Shown in pieces: positions 6,794 to 16,043 of a stretch of 64,000 nt of DNA; position 1 is the first letter of the stretch, and the number at the start of each line of letters is the position of its first letter. The DNA is from Bacillota bacterium (lineage in GTDB: Bacteria; Bacillota; Clostridia; Christensenellales; Aristaeellaceae), in contig JAEYOW010000007.1 in the NCBI GenBank assembly GCA_023411375.1, forward strand, positions 17,898 to 81,897, given 5' to 3'. Made by a program: the position numbers and the translations under genes. The notes under the pieces were generated by a model, which saw only the letters and a program-made list of their open reading frames with translations, did no database searches and was not told the DNA's origin.

Positions 6794-8971
6794 ATGGATT
6801 ACAAGGTTTTTTCAACTGAACTGGCGGGCCGCCCGCTGACGATTGAGTTTGGTAAGTACGCGATGCAAGCGGCTGGTTCCGCTTTTGTACGCTATGGCGA
6901 TACCGTGGTGATGGTGAACGCCACCATGAGCGAGAAGCCGCGCGACGGCGTGGATTTCTTCCCCCTGAGCGTGGATTTTGAAGAGAAGCAATACTCCGTG
7001 GGCAAAATTCCCGGCGGCTTCATCAAGCGTGAGGGCCGCCCCACCGAGAAGGCGACCCTGACCTGCCGCCTGATCGACCGCCCGCTGCGCCCCCTGTTTC
7101 CCAAGGGCATGCGCAACGACGTGCAGGTTGTGGCCACCTGCCTGTCCGTGGATAAGGATATTCCCCCTGAAGTTCCCGCGATGATCGGTTCCTCCGCGGC
7201 GCTTTCCGTAAGCGAAATTCCATGGGGAGGCCCCACCGGCACGGTGGTAGTCGGCTGCGTGGATGGCGAGCTGGTGCTTTGCCCCAACGAGGAGCAACGC
7301 CAAAAGAGCACCTTGCACCTGACCGTTAGCGGCACCAAGGAAGCCGTGTTGATGGTGGAGGCGGGCGCGAAGGAGGTATCCGAGGAGCTGATGCTTCGCG
7401 CGATCCTTTTCGGCCACGAGGAGATCAAGAAGATCGTCGCCTTTATCGAAAACATCAAAAACGAAATCGGCGCGGAAAAGGCGGAGGTTGCTCTGGTGAC
7501 CACCGGCGAAGACGTGAAGGCCGCCGTGCGCGAGTACGCTTACGACAAATGCCTCTACGTGTTTGAAACCCCGGATCGTCATGTGCGCCAGGAGCGCGAG
7601 GCCGCGGTGAAGGCGGATTGCGCCGAGCATTTTGCCGCGCAGTTTGAGGGCCGCCTGAGCGAGGTAGCTGACGCACTGTATTACCTCAACAAGGAGATTA
7701 TGCGCAAAAAGATCATCGAGCAGGGAATCCGCCCCGATGGACGCGGCCTGACCGATGTGCGTCCCATCTGGTGCGAGGTGGGCGTGCTGCCCCGTACGCA
7801 TGGCAGCGCGATCTTTACCCGTGGTGAAACGCAGGCTCTCACCGTCACCACCTTGGGCAGCATGAGCGACGTTCAGATTTTGGACGGGCTTGGCACCGAG
7901 GACAGCAAGCGTTACATCCACCACTACAACATGCCCCCCTACGCCACCGGTGAAGCGGGCCGTATGAAGAGCCCCGGCCGCCGTGAGATCGGCCATGGCG
8001 CTCTGGCAGAGCGTGCGCTCGAGCCCGTCGTTCCTTCCGAGGACGAGTTCCCCTATGCGCTGCGCCTGGTAAGTGAAATCCTTTCCAGCAACGGCTCCAG
8101 CTCCATGGCCTCCGTGTGCGGCAGCACGCTTTCGCTGATGGACGCGGGCGTGCCGATCAAGCGCCCCGTGGCAGGCGTCGCCATGGGTTTGATTAAGGAC
8201 GCCGAGAGCGGTAACGTCGCGGTTTTGACCGATATTCAGGGCCTGGAGGACTTCCTGGGCGATATGGACTTCAAGGTGGCGGGCAGCGTAAAGGGCATCA
8301 CCGCCATTCAAATGGATATCAAGATCGCCGGCATCGATAGGCCCATTTTGGAAAAGGCGCTGAATCAGGCGCTGGCGGGCCGCCTGCATATCCTCAAGAT
8401 CATGTTGGAGACGCTGGGCCAGCCGCGCGAGCATCTCAGCAAGTACGCGCCCAAGATCGTCCGCTTCACCATCAACCCGGAGAAGATTCGCGAGGTTATT
8501 GGACCAGGCGGAAAGATGATCAATAAGATCATCGCTGAGACAGGCGTGAAAATCGATATCGAGGACGACGGCCGCGTCTATATCGCGACCCCGGACGAAG
8601 CCGCCGCCGCCAAGGCGCGCCGCATCATCGAGGGCATCGCCAAGGATGTCGAGGTGGGCGATGTATATTTGGGCAAGGTTGTGCGCATCATGAACTTCGG
8701 CGCATTCATTGAGCTTACGCCCGGTAAGGACGGCATGCTGCATATCTCCAAGATGGCCGACCACCGTGTGGAAAAGGTCGAGGATGTGATGAACATCGGC
8801 GACGAAGTTGAGGTGAAGGTCAACGAGATCGACTCGCAGGGCCGCGTTAACCTGATTCGCAACGATATCACCTACGCCTCGCCCGAGGGCGGCTTCCGCG
8901 CCGGCGGCGGCGAGCGCCGCCGTCCCCCGCGCAGGGATGGACGTCCCTCCGGCGGAAACGACCGCACCTGA
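6794..8971 (+). CDS. pnp: Polyribonucleotide nucleotidyltransferase (PNPase)
   Basis: Phosphorolytic 3'-5' exoribonuclease, a trimer of two RNase PH domains plus RNA-binding domains. 725 residues, normal. The second PH domain has the catalytic acidic motif EDFLGDMDFKVAG near 490. The KH domain carries VIGPGGKMI near 568, and the S1 domain begins at VEVGDVYLGKVVRIMNFGA near 618. The tail is Arg/Gly-rich. The ATG at 6794 follows AGGAAGAGGAGAAG. Long antisense frames opposite it are GC-driven shadows. Confidence 0.98.
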   Translation: MDYKVFSTELAGRPLTIEFGKYAMQAAGSAFVRYGDTVVMVNATMSEKPRDGVDFFPLSVDFEEKQYSVGKIPGGFIKREGRPTEKATLTCRLIDRPLRPLFPKGMRNDVQVVATCLSVDKDIPPEVPAMIGSSAALSVSEIPWGGPTGTVVVGCVDGELVLCPNEEQRQKSTLHLTVSGTKEAVLMVEAGAKEVSEELMLRAILFGHEEIKKIVAFIENIKNEIGAEKAEVALVTTGEDVKAAVREYAYDKCLYVFETPDRHVRQEREAAVKADCAEHFAAQFEGRLSEVADALYYLNKEIMRKKIIEQGIRPDGRGLTDVRPIWCEVGVLPRTHGSAIFTRGETQALTVTTLGSMSDVQILDGLGTEDSKRYIHHYNMPPYATGEAGRMKSPGRREIGHGALAERALEPVVPSEDEFPYALRLVSEILSSNGSSSMASVCGSTLSLMDAGVPIKRPVAGVAMGLIKDAESGNVAVLTDIQGLEDFLGDMDFKVAGSVKGITAIQMDIKIAGIDRPILEKALNQALAGRLHILKIMLETLGQPREHLSKYAPKIVRFTINPEKIREVIGPGGKMINKIIAETGVKIDIEDDGRVYIATPDEAAAAKARRIIEGIAKDVEVGDVYLGKVVRIMNFGAFIELTPGKDGMLHISKMADHRVEKVEDVMNIGDEVEVKVNEIDSQGRVNLIRNDITYASPEGGFRAGGGERRRPPRRDGRPSGGNDRT

Positions 8972-9021
8972 GGAAACAGGTATCGCGGGGGCGAAGTACC
9001 CCGCGGCTAAAACATAGCCGC

Positions 9022-9076
9022 AAGCCGCCGGTTGCATGGACAAAGCGCCATGCAATGGGCGGCTTTTGGGTTTTTT
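9022..9076 (+). terminator. Terminator after pnp
   Basis: A long stem pairs aagccgccggttgcatgg (9022-9039) with ccatgcaatgggcggctt (9048-9065), with one mismatch and one G-T pair, then TTGGGTTTTTT. A smaller hairpin, cgcgggg/ccccgcg at 8984-9005, lies just upstream. The M16 gene starts only 24 bases later, so it is likely transcribed by read-through or a nearby start. Confidence 0.85.
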
Positions 9077-9099
9077 GACCCAAGAAAGGAACGGATGCA

Positions 9100-10359
9100 A
9101 TGTTTGATCATATCACGCTGCCAAACGGCCTGCGCGTGGTGGGCGAAAGGCTTACGCATGTAAGGAGCTGCACCGTCGGCATATGGGTGAAGGTGGGTAG
9201 CATGAACGAGCAGCCCGAGGAAAACGGGCTGTCCCACTTTATTGAGCACATGGTGTTTAAGGGCACGAAAAACCGCTCCGCACGCGATATCGCCGAGGAG
9301 ATGGATATGGTGGGCGGACAGCTTAACGCCTTCACCAGCAAGGAATGCACCTGCTACTACGCCAAGGTGATCGACGACGATCTGCGCCTCGCGGTGGATA
9401 TTCTGGCCGACCTTGCCCTGCGACCTGTGTTTGACGAAAAGGAGTTGAACAAGGAGCGCGGGGTGGTGCTGGAGGAAATCGCCATGGTGGAGGATACCCC
9501 AGAGGATCTTGTGCATGAGCTGTTGTGCGGCGCGCAGTATTCCGGCTCGCTCCGGTTCCCGATTTTGGGTGCCAACGAGCGCATCCGTGGATATTCCCGC
9601 GCGGATATGGTCGCGTATTGGCGCAGGCACTATGTGCCGCAAAACATGGTGCTTGCCATCGCGGGTAATTACGACTGGGAAAATTTCATCCAGCTTGTCA
9701 ATACATATTTTGATAAATTTTCCAACAAGCAGGGCGAGGAAGCGCCATGCCAGCCGCAGCGCTTTGAAAGCGGACGGAGGTCGCGCGCCAAGGATACCGA
9801 ACAGCTTCATATCTGCATGGGCTTTCCGGGCGTGCCTTCCGACAGCGACGACCTGTATGCGCTCTCCGTGTTCAATAACGCGCTGGGCGGCGGCATGAGC
9901 AGCAGGCTTTTCCAGCGTATCCGTGAGGAGTTGGGCATGGCCTACAGCGTATACACCTATTCCAGCTCCTACCGCGATATCGGCGTATTTAACGTATATG
10001 CGGGCACTACGCCTGAAAACGGCGAAACCGTCATTCGTGAAATGCAGGAGCAAATGAAGCTTTTTGTGGATAAGGGCCTGACGGAGAAGGAGTTTAAGAG
10101 CGCCAAAGCCCAGCTTCGCGGCGGTTTTGTGCTGGGCTTGGAAAGCTCCAGCGGGCGCATGCAGTCCATCGGCCGGGGCATGCTGCTCTTGGGTAAAATG
10201 CGCGACCCGGAGGAGACGCTTTCAAAGATCGACGCTGTAACCCAGGAGGATGTGATGGCGATTGCGCGCCGCGTGTTGGACGCTCCGCCAAGCGCGGCGA
10301 TCGTGGGCAAGGATGCGCAGAAATACCTGGAGATGATCGGGGGCGTGCCGCGTGGATAA
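9100..10359 (+). CDS. M16 family zinc peptidase (YmxG/MlpA type)
   Basis: Processing-peptidase-like metalloprotease. 419 residues, the size of single-unit bacterial M16B proteins. The inverted zinc motif HFIEH (His46, Glu49, His50) is intact and a Glu-rich helix (ERGVVLEEIAMVED) supplies the third ligand. The second half has the family's RLFQRIREELGMAY motif. It follows pnp as in Bacillus (ymxG, mlpA). The 3' end overlaps the next gene's GTG by 8 bases, so the two are probably co-translated. The substrate is unknown. Confidence 0.92.
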   Translation: MFDHITLPNGLRVVGERLTHVRSCTVGIWVKVGSMNEQPEENGLSHFIEHMVFKGTKNRSARDIAEEMDMVGGQLNAFTSKECTCYYAKVIDDDLRLAVDILADLALRPVFDEKELNKERGVVLEEIAMVEDTPEDLVHELLCGAQYSGSLRFPILGANERIRGYSRADMVAYWRRHYVPQNMVLAIAGNYDWENFIQLVNTYFDKFSNKQGEEAPCQPQRFESGRRSRAKDTEQLHICMGFPGVPSDSDDLYALSVFNNALGGGMSSRLFQRIREELGMAYSVYTYSSSYRDIGVFNVYAGTTPENGETVIREMQEQMKLFVDKGLTEKEFKSAKAQLRGGFVLGLESSSGRMQSIGRGMLLLGKMRDPEETLSKIDAVTQEDVMAIARRVLDAPPSAAIVGKDAQKYLEMIGGVPRG

Positions 10360-10720
10360 GCTAGAACGCATTTTTGAGCTGCAAAAGGGCTTTCAGGACA
10401 AGCTGAAACAGGAGCGCGGGCTCACGGATATTCCCATGCAGGAATGGCTCCAGAAGCAGACGCTGGCGATGGTTTCGGAGCTGGCAGAGCTTTTGGAAGA
10501 AGTCAATTTTAAATGGTGGAAGAACCCGCACGAGCTGAACACGGCTAATATTCATGAGGAATTGAGCGATATCTTGCATTTCTTCATCAGCATGTGCATT
10601 GAATCCGGTATGACCGCCGACGATCTTTTTAACGTCTACGTTGGTAAAAACAAGGAAAACCACATGCGGCAGGACGGTACAAGCCGGAAACATGGCTATG
10701 AAACGGGCCTTCAGCCATAA
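10352..10720 (+). CDS. All-alpha dUTPase / MazG-like nucleotide pyrophosphohydrolase
   Basis: 122 residues, GTG start inside the preceding gene. The helical magnesium-binding motifs are clear: SELAELLEE (42-50) followed by VNFKWWK (51-57), and EELSDILHF (69-77). These match the dimeric dUTPase family, which hydrolyses dUTP to dUMP and limits uracil in DNA. A related house-cleaning pyrophosphatase with another nucleotide substrate is the alternative. Confidence 0.82.
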   Translation: MDKLERIFELQKGFQDKLKQERGLTDIPMQEWLQKQTLAMVSELAELLEEVNFKWWKNPHELNTANIHEELSDILHFFISMCIESGMTADDLFNVYVGKNKENHMRQDGTSRKHGYETGLQP

Positions 10721-10823
10721 GGCGCGCCGCCGCAGGTACAACGACGGGGATGCATCGCTAAACCCCTGGGGTTTGGCATAGCTCTTGACAATCCCATTAT
10801 ACATGGAGAGGGGGTGGCCCCAA

Positions 10824-11423
10824 ATGCCATGGAAGGCCGGAGCATCGCTTCCGGGCGGTTACACGCTGCTTGAGCGCGTCGATCTGGTTCGGAATCGCGC
10901 GCATTTAAAGCGTGTGGTGTGTCTATCGGTTGGGCTGGCAGGCGCTGCGCTTCTGGCGGGCTTTTGCTTCGCGCCCGCCGGAGGGAACGCAGGGACGGTT
11001 ACAGTGGGTAGCTTCATTGTGAAGCTTTTGACGGCGGCGGCGGGTCTTGCGCTGTACATGGCGGGGCATGAGGCGGTGCATGGATTGGCTATGTGGGCGG
11101 CCGGGCGCGTAAAGCCGCATTTTGGCTTTACCCTGATGTATGCCTATGCTGGCAGCGACGCTTTTTTTTCAAAAAACGCCTATCTGTGCATCGCGTTGGC
11201 GCCTGCGGCCGTATGGGGCATTGGGCTTGCGCTTGGTTGCGCGCTTGTTCCGTCCGATTGGTTTTGGGTGGTATATGCGGCGCAGGTGTTTAATCTCTCC
11301 GGTTCCGCGGGCGATTTTTACGTGGCGGCTCGGGTGCTGCGCATGCCCGGCGGCGTGCTGGTGCGCGACACGGGCACGGCCATGATGGCATTTTCCCCCA
11401 TGCAAACGGCAGCGGACGCATAG
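10824..11423 (+). CDS. DUF3267-like membrane zincin
   Basis: 199-residue membrane protein. Hydrophobic segments lie near 32-52 and 67-85, with two more after residue 115. The zinc-protease motif HEAVH (His82, Glu83, His86) sits at the end of the second segment, as in DUF3267 putative peptidases. The ATG at 10824 follows GAGAGGGGG; the open frame reaches back to a TTG at 10785 without a good ribosome site. The substrate is unknown and proteolytic activity is inferred from the motif only. Confidence 0.75.
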   Translation: MPWKAGASLPGGYTLLERVDLVRNRAHLKRVVCLSVGLAGAALLAGFCFAPAGGNAGTVTVGSFIVKLLTAAAGLALYMAGHEAVHGLAMWAAGRVKPHFGFTLMYAYAGSDAFFSKNAYLCIALAPAAVWGIGLALGCALVPSDWFWVVYAAQVFNLSGSAGDFYVAARVLRMPGGVLVRDTGTAMMAFSPMQTAADA

Positions 11424-11449
11424 CGCTTCCTGATATTGCAAGCGGCGGC

Positions 11450-11490
11450 AAACCTCCTTTCGGGCAAAATAGCGCCGAGGGAGGTTTTTT
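11450..11490 (+). terminator. Hairpin with T-run that also contains the next ribosome-binding site
   Basis: AAACCTCC (11450-11457) pairs with GGAGGTTT (11480-11487), with an inner tcgg/ccga stem, then TTT. It looks like a terminator for the upstream gene. Its 3' arm is also the GGAGG site of the SpoIID-like gene starting at 11493, so folding would hide that site. Confidence 0.65.
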
Positions 11491-11492
11491 AA

Positions 11493-12515
11493 ATGAAACG
11501 GATTGGAATGTTGGGTGTTCTGTGCGCCGCCGCGCTGATGATGCAAGGCTGCGCGACCAGTGCGCAGGGCGCGCCCGTGCCGACAACCACGCCCACCGGC
11601 GCGCAGCTACAGGCGGAGGATGTGGCCTGGCCGAGCGACAAGCTGAAAACAAATGAAAACGGCGTACCTACCTTCTCCGTCTACGTGGTTGACGACAAAA
11701 AGGTGGAGAATGTGGATGTGGAGAGCTATGTGGAGGGCGTGCTGGCGGGTGAGATGAAAAACGACTGGCCGCTGGAGGCACTTAAGGCGCAGGCAATTTT
11801 GGCCCGCACCTTTGTGCTGAAGTTTGTGGATGAGAAAAAAAGCCAGTATGAAGGCGCTGATATCTCCACGGATATCGAGGAAGCTCAGGCCTATGACGCA
11901 AGCGCGGTAAACGACCGAATCAAGCAGGCGGTGGCCGAAACAAAAGGGTTGGTATTGTCCGCCAACGGCGAGCTGCCCTACGCTTGGTTTCATGCGCATA
12001 GCGGAGGCATGACGGAACTGGCTAAGGCCGGCCTGGGCTGGGATAAGGACGAGCCGCCCTACACCCAGGTAGTAGAGAGCAACGAGCCCGAAACCGTGCA
12101 AAACGAAAAGGACGCCCAGACGCTTAAGGATGCACAGACCTGGGAGGCGACGTTTTCAGCGGCTGAGTTTGCCGCCGCCTGCGAGAAGCAGGGCGTAAGC
12201 GTAGACCTGGGAAACGGTGCGCAGCTAACCGTGGACGAACGGGGCGAGAGCGGCCGGGCGGTAACCATCAGCGTTAACGGCAAGCCCGTAAAGGCGACGG
12301 AGCTGCGCATTGCGCTGGGCAGCACAAAAATGCGAAGCACGCTGATCACAAGCCTGCGCGTAGAAAACGGCAAGGTGATGATTGCGGGCAAGGGCTACGG
12401 TCATGGCGTGGGTATGAGCCAGTGGGGCGCGTACGGCATGGCGGAACAGGGCAAAACGGCCGAGGAGATCGTTAAGCACTATTTCAAGGACGTCTCCGTC
12501 GTGAAAATCTGGTAG
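11493..12515 (+). CDS. SpoIID/LytB-domain lipoprotein
   Basis: 340 residues. The N-terminus is a lipoprotein signal ending in MQGC (Cys20). After a Thr/Pro linker comes the SpoIID domain: VESYVEGVLAGEM, EALKAQAILARTFVL, the HAHSGGMTE motif and the closing GKGYGHGVGMSQWGAYGMA. SpoIID proteins are lytic transglycosylases that cleave denuded peptidoglycan during engulfment; relatives also act in vegetative cells. The family's catalytic Glu is probably in the first block. The lipid anchor and lone position suggest a general wall-remodelling homologue rather than spoIID itself. Confidence 0.88.
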   Translation: MKRIGMLGVLCAAALMMQGCATSAQGAPVPTTTPTGAQLQAEDVAWPSDKLKTNENGVPTFSVYVVDDKKVENVDVESYVEGVLAGEMKNDWPLEALKAQAILARTFVLKFVDEKKSQYEGADISTDIEEAQAYDASAVNDRIKQAVAETKGLVLSANGELPYAWFHAHSGGMTELAKAGLGWDKDEPPYTQVVESNEPETVQNEKDAQTLKDAQTWEATFSAAEFAAACEKQGVSVDLGNGAQLTVDERGESGRAVTISVNGKPVKATELRIALGSTKMRSTLITSLRVENGKVMIAGKGYGHGVGMSQWGAYGMAEQGKTAEEIVKHYFKDVSVVKIW

Positions 12516-12585
12516 CGGAAGGGCGATGTCCTGCACCCAAATCGCCCCTTAAAGCCATGCGCCTTTGCCGCAAGGCGGTAGCAAG

Positions 12586-12610
12586 TATCCCCCGGCTGTG
12601 CCGGGGGATA
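12586..12610. repeat. Perfect 11-bp hairpin in the gap 12516-12744
   Basis: tatcccccggc and gccgggggata pair perfectly around TGT. No T-run follows on either strand, so it is not a standard terminator. A gggggcatagcccta palindrome follows at 12614-12628. The rest of this 229-base gap between convergent genes holds only a weaker gggcgat/atcgccc stem near 12521-12547. Confidence 0.6.
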
Positions 12611-12744
12611 TGAGGGGGCATAGCCCTAGAATACCAGCGGCGCCCTAACAGGCGTATATACACTCTGCCACATGTGTAAGTAGTTATAGCCGTTTCTTAT
12701 GCCGCCAAGTCCGTGTAGGACATGTTCCCTTACAGGGGTTTCTG

Positions 12745-15700
12745 TTACTTGTTGAGAGATTTGAAGACTTTTCTCTTCTTGCCCAAGAACGCGATTGCTC
12801 CTCCAATTAAAAAAGACGCGATTGTCAACGCCAGCCAGAGCCACGGCATAGAAGAATCGCCGGTTTTGGGAGGATTGCCGGGCTTGGGCGGCATAGGAGT
12901 AGCTTTGAAACTCACGCTAATGACATGATCTGTGGTCACATTGCTAAAGAGATAGCCACTCACCGCACCCACGCTCGCGCCGTCTACCAGCACGTCGCCG
13001 ACTTCATAACCGTTATTCGCTGTGATTGCAAAGCTCTGATTGTCGCCGTCATTAACCGCTACGGCTCCGCTTGGCGAAATGCTGCCGTTTGCGCCCGCTG
13101 TGGCGGTGATGGTATTCGTGGCTGACGGTTCATAATACGCAATCGCATAGCTGGAAAACTTGTTCAAGTGGGCGGTTACGGTGGTTTTTTTTGTGTCCAC
13201 GGTTATGTGCTCGCCGTTTGTATTCGTGGTTTCGGTAATCTTGTCCACCTGTGCGCCATGATAGCGATAGATGGCATAGCCGTCCTTGCCCTGGATAGCC
13301 TCCGGCAGGTGAAAGATGACCGTGATGAGGTTCACTCCATAATCGGCTGCGGAAAGATCTACTATTTTTTGGGCAGGGCTGTTATTGATGCTCTCAAACA
13401 AATCAAAATCCATCATCACCCCCTTGACCATTCCCCTGTCTTGTTTGATCCTGGCTTTGACATCGGCGGCGTTGGGAGTGGTTTCGTTGCGGAGTCCCCT
13501 GAGCTCGATCAGCACGTTGGTGTTGGCGGCAGATTCGCCTGCTTTGGCCGCGATATCGTCCAGCCCGCCGGCCTCGAGGTTGGGCGAGAGCGTGTCGCTT
13601 CCGTCGAAGGTAACGACGCTGTTGTAAGTGCCGCTTGGCAGCGTTACGTTCTGCCGGATGGCTTGAGCGACCGTTACTAACACGGTGACGGTCACCGGTT
13701 TTCCGTTAACCATGGCGGAAACAATGAGATTATACTCCCCGGCGGGAACGTTAGCGTGGTATCTCCAGTTGGGGCCGCTGCCGCTTACCGCGACGGAGGT
13801 GTAAACGCCGTCGCGCACCAGCTTGGCGGTGGGCGTCGCGTCCGCGTCGCCTGTGATGTCCCCATTCACCTCATGGGTCGGCTCGTTTATAGATTCAAAA
13901 ACAATCTCCCCAACGGATTTTCCCCCGTACCATACATAAGCTTTGTTATCCGCCACAACGGTGGATTTTGTTTTTTGCACCGTTAGCCTGCCCGTCGCAT
14001 TGTCGAACGCCGTGACGGACAAGCCTGGGATTGCGGTGTAGGTATCCGGGGAAGAGGAAAGGGTAAAATGCTCCAGCTTCACCCTGGTGGAATCGGAGAC
14101 GATTTCCTCAATGTCGTCGATGGCGGCAATATCCACCCGATCCGCGGCGGTGGCGTCGTCCGCCGCGTCAGCGGCATAATAGAGCGAAACCGTGTTATCC
14201 GTTCCAACCTCTGTCCAAGGCGAGACAAGGAAATAATTGGATACTTCGCTGTCGTGATAATCCAAAACGGCATAATCCTTTTTACCATCGTTATTAGCAT
14301 CAATGACAAACGTAGTTGGATCTGCGCTGAAAATACCGGACTTGATTTTAATGACGCCTTTGCAATAATCAGATGTAAGGGTTAATGCAGCCGCTACCCA
14401 GTAAGTATCTTTACCGGTTACAATGACGTTTTTCGTTTCGCCTTCCTGCGCAATTCCGTTGGCAATAGGAAAGCCCGCCGTTTTGTTGATTGTTATGTTA
14501 TTCAGCGTGATGGTATCGCTCTGAAACGCCTGGCTGCCCACCCACATGGCCTCATTTTTACCGATGAAGCTGGCGTTGGAAATCCCGGTGAGATTTGCGA
14601 CAGGATATCCAATATAGAAGACTTCGCCGGCAGAAGCGTCTGAATTTTTGAAAGTGCCTCCGTTGATGGTCAGTGTTCCACAGAGCGACATTGCATAGTA
14701 ATCGCCGTAGATTGCTCCGCCGTTGATGGTAATCTGCGTTTTATCAACGCTGGTTCCGGCAGCCGCCGCTGATTCCACCACAATACCGCAGGTATAATAC
14801 GTTTTATTCGCGAATGAGGCTGCCTTTTTTGCGGTCATTTCCACACCGTCGTTGATGGTCAAGGCCGCGGCATCATCTGTTGCCTTGAACGCGGAGTACA
14901 TATAGACCGCGCTATTTCTGGTCCTGTCCTTTGCGTAGCCAATGTTTGCGTCTATCTTTATATTTCCGTCTAAAGTCAAATCGCCATAGTTTTTGATGAG
15001 ATAAATGAGCGGTGTCGCGTCATTATGAATTCTTCCGTGGGACGGATCGCAAGCGCCTGTATTCTTTATCGTCAGCTTGCCCGTTTGATGTACCTGTATT
15101 AGGCAGCTTAAATTCTCGATATTGCCTGACACAACGCCGCCGCCAATTAAGGGCGCGTTTTGCATTCCGTTTCCGGTGATCGTATATCCATTCAGGTCAA
15201 TGGTAGTCTCGTCGCCTTCAATCACGCGCAACTGCCAATCATGAAGGTCAAGGTCTTTCTGTAATTGATTTGCGCCGCTTGGAAAACGAATGTAAATATT
15301 GTTAAACAGGATATTGTGATCCGGGCTGTATAGCTTTTCAAGCATTTCAGGCGTTAACAATATTCCGCCGCCGCTTCCTACGATATTTCCCGAAAAAGTG
15401 CCGCTGTTCAGAAATATCTTGGCTTTGGAGCCATTGTTATTCACACAGGCGGAGCTTGAGGTATAAGAGCCACCGTTGATTGTAATCTGTCCGGTAGAGC
15501 CGCTGGCGGATTCAACGCAGTTGCCGAATTGCGATGCATAAGAACCACTCTCGATGGTGACCGTTGCGATGTCCTCCGCCAGGATGCAGCTTGTTACGGT
15601 GCTGTTCTGCGTGATGCCGCCGCTGCCATCGGTGGAGCTGTCTTTCAAATTAATGGCTGACGTTCCATACACATCAAGGCCGTAGCTTGTACTGGAGCAG

Positions 15701-16020
15701 GTCAATCGATGACCGTTAAAGTCTATTGTGAGATTTTGGGAACCAATTAAAACGCTTGATTCCTGCGTATCTGTGTTTAAAACAATCGTGTCGCCATTCT
15801 CTGCCTTGCCGATTGCACCTTGCAACGTTTTATAAGTCGCACCCTCCGCGCGGGCGGCAGAATCGTCTGCGGTGGTGTTGTTCACAAGCAGGGTAACGGC
15901 ATTGCCGCTCGCGCTGCTTGCCGCGAGCACGCTCGTTGGCAGCATGGTGACAAGCAGCGCCGCTGCCAGCGTAAGGGACAGGAGCTTTGCGCGTAGATTT
16001 GTTTGCCTTTGCATCATCAT
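12745..16020 (-). CDS. Large secreted beta-helix surface protein with sortase-like anchor
   Basis: About 1091 residues. A signal peptide ends near TSVLA. Residues ~60-600 are rich in short Gly/Asn/Ile turns (NGGSYTS, NGGTFKNS, INGGAIYGD) typical of right-handed parallel beta-helices. Then come mixed domains including a Cna-B-like segment, a divergent InlB-type repeat (GANGSISPSG..NGYEVGDVLVDG), and a C-terminal PPKTGD motif near 1050, a hydrophobic stretch and KKRK. It is probably a wall-anchored adhesin or glycan-binding protein; the ligand is unknown. I use the ATG triplet at 16020-16012 (GAGGAA upstream); a GTG at 16047 overlaps the previous stop. The region looks AT-richer than its flanks. 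Confidence 0.85.
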   Translation of the reverse strand: MMMQRQTNLRAKLLSLTLAAALLVTMLPTSVLAASSASGNAVTLLVNNTTADDSAARAEGATYKTLQGAIGKAENGDTIVLNTDTQESSVLIGSQNLTIDFNGHRLTCSSTSYGLDVYGTSAINLKDSSTDGSGGITQNSTVTSCILAEDIATVTIESGSYASQFGNCVESASGSTGQITINGGSYTSSSACVNNNGSKAKIFLNSGTFSGNIVGSGGGILLTPEMLEKLYSPDHNILFNNIYIRFPSGANQLQKDLDLHDWQLRVIEGDETTIDLNGYTITGNGMQNAPLIGGGVVSGNIENLSCLIQVHQTGKLTIKNTGACDPSHGRIHNDATPLIYLIKNYGDLTLDGNIKIDANIGYAKDRTRNSAVYMYSAFKATDDAAALTINDGVEMTAKKAASFANKTYYTCGIVVESAAAAGTSVDKTQITINGGAIYGDYYAMSLCGTLTINGGTFKNSDASAGEVFYIGYPVANLTGISNASFIGKNEAMWVGSQAFQSDTITLNNITINKTAGFPIANGIAQEGETKNVIVTGKDTYWVAAALTLTSDYCKGVIKIKSGIFSADPTTFVIDANNDGKKDYAVLDYHDSEVSNYFLVSPWTEVGTDNTVSLYYAADAADDATAADRVDIAAIDDIEEIVSDSTRVKLEHFTLSSSPDTYTAIPGLSVTAFDNATGRLTVQKTKSTVVADNKAYVWYGGKSVGEIVFESINEPTHEVNGDITGDADATPTAKLVRDGVYTSVAVSGSGPNWRYHANVPAGEYNLIVSAMVNGKPVTVTVLVTVAQAIRQNVTLPSGTYNSVVTFDGSDTLSPNLEAGGLDDIAAKAGESAANTNVLIELRGLRNETTPNAADVKARIKQDRGMVKGVMMDFDLFESINNSPAQKIVDLSAADYGVNLITVIFHLPEAIQGKDGYAIYRYHGAQVDKITETTNTNGEHITVDTKKTTVTAHLNKFSSYAIAYYEPSATNTITATAGANGSISPSGAVAVNDGDNQSFAITANNGYEVGDVLVDGASVGAVSGYLFSNVTTDHVISVSFKATPMPPKPGNPPKTGDSSMPWLWLALTIASFLIGGAIAFLGKKRKVFKSLNK

Positions 16021-16043
16021 TTCCTCACGGATTTTTTTAGTGT

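Noticed and set aside
6812..9100. 762-residue antisense frame opposite pnp
   Set aside because: A by-product of GC-rich third positions; pnp motifs are complete on the plus strand.
10759..10776. aaacccctggggttt palindrome as a terminator
   Set aside because: The arms abut with no loop, and no T-run follows.
10785..10790. TTGACA ahead of the DUF3267-like gene as a -35
   Set aside because: No -10-like hexamer lies 16-18 bases downstream; TATACA is only 7 bases away.
12586..12610. Perfect hairpin as a terminator for the SpoIID-like or surface-protein gene
   Set aside because: No T-run on either strand and it lies 70 or more bases from both stop codons.
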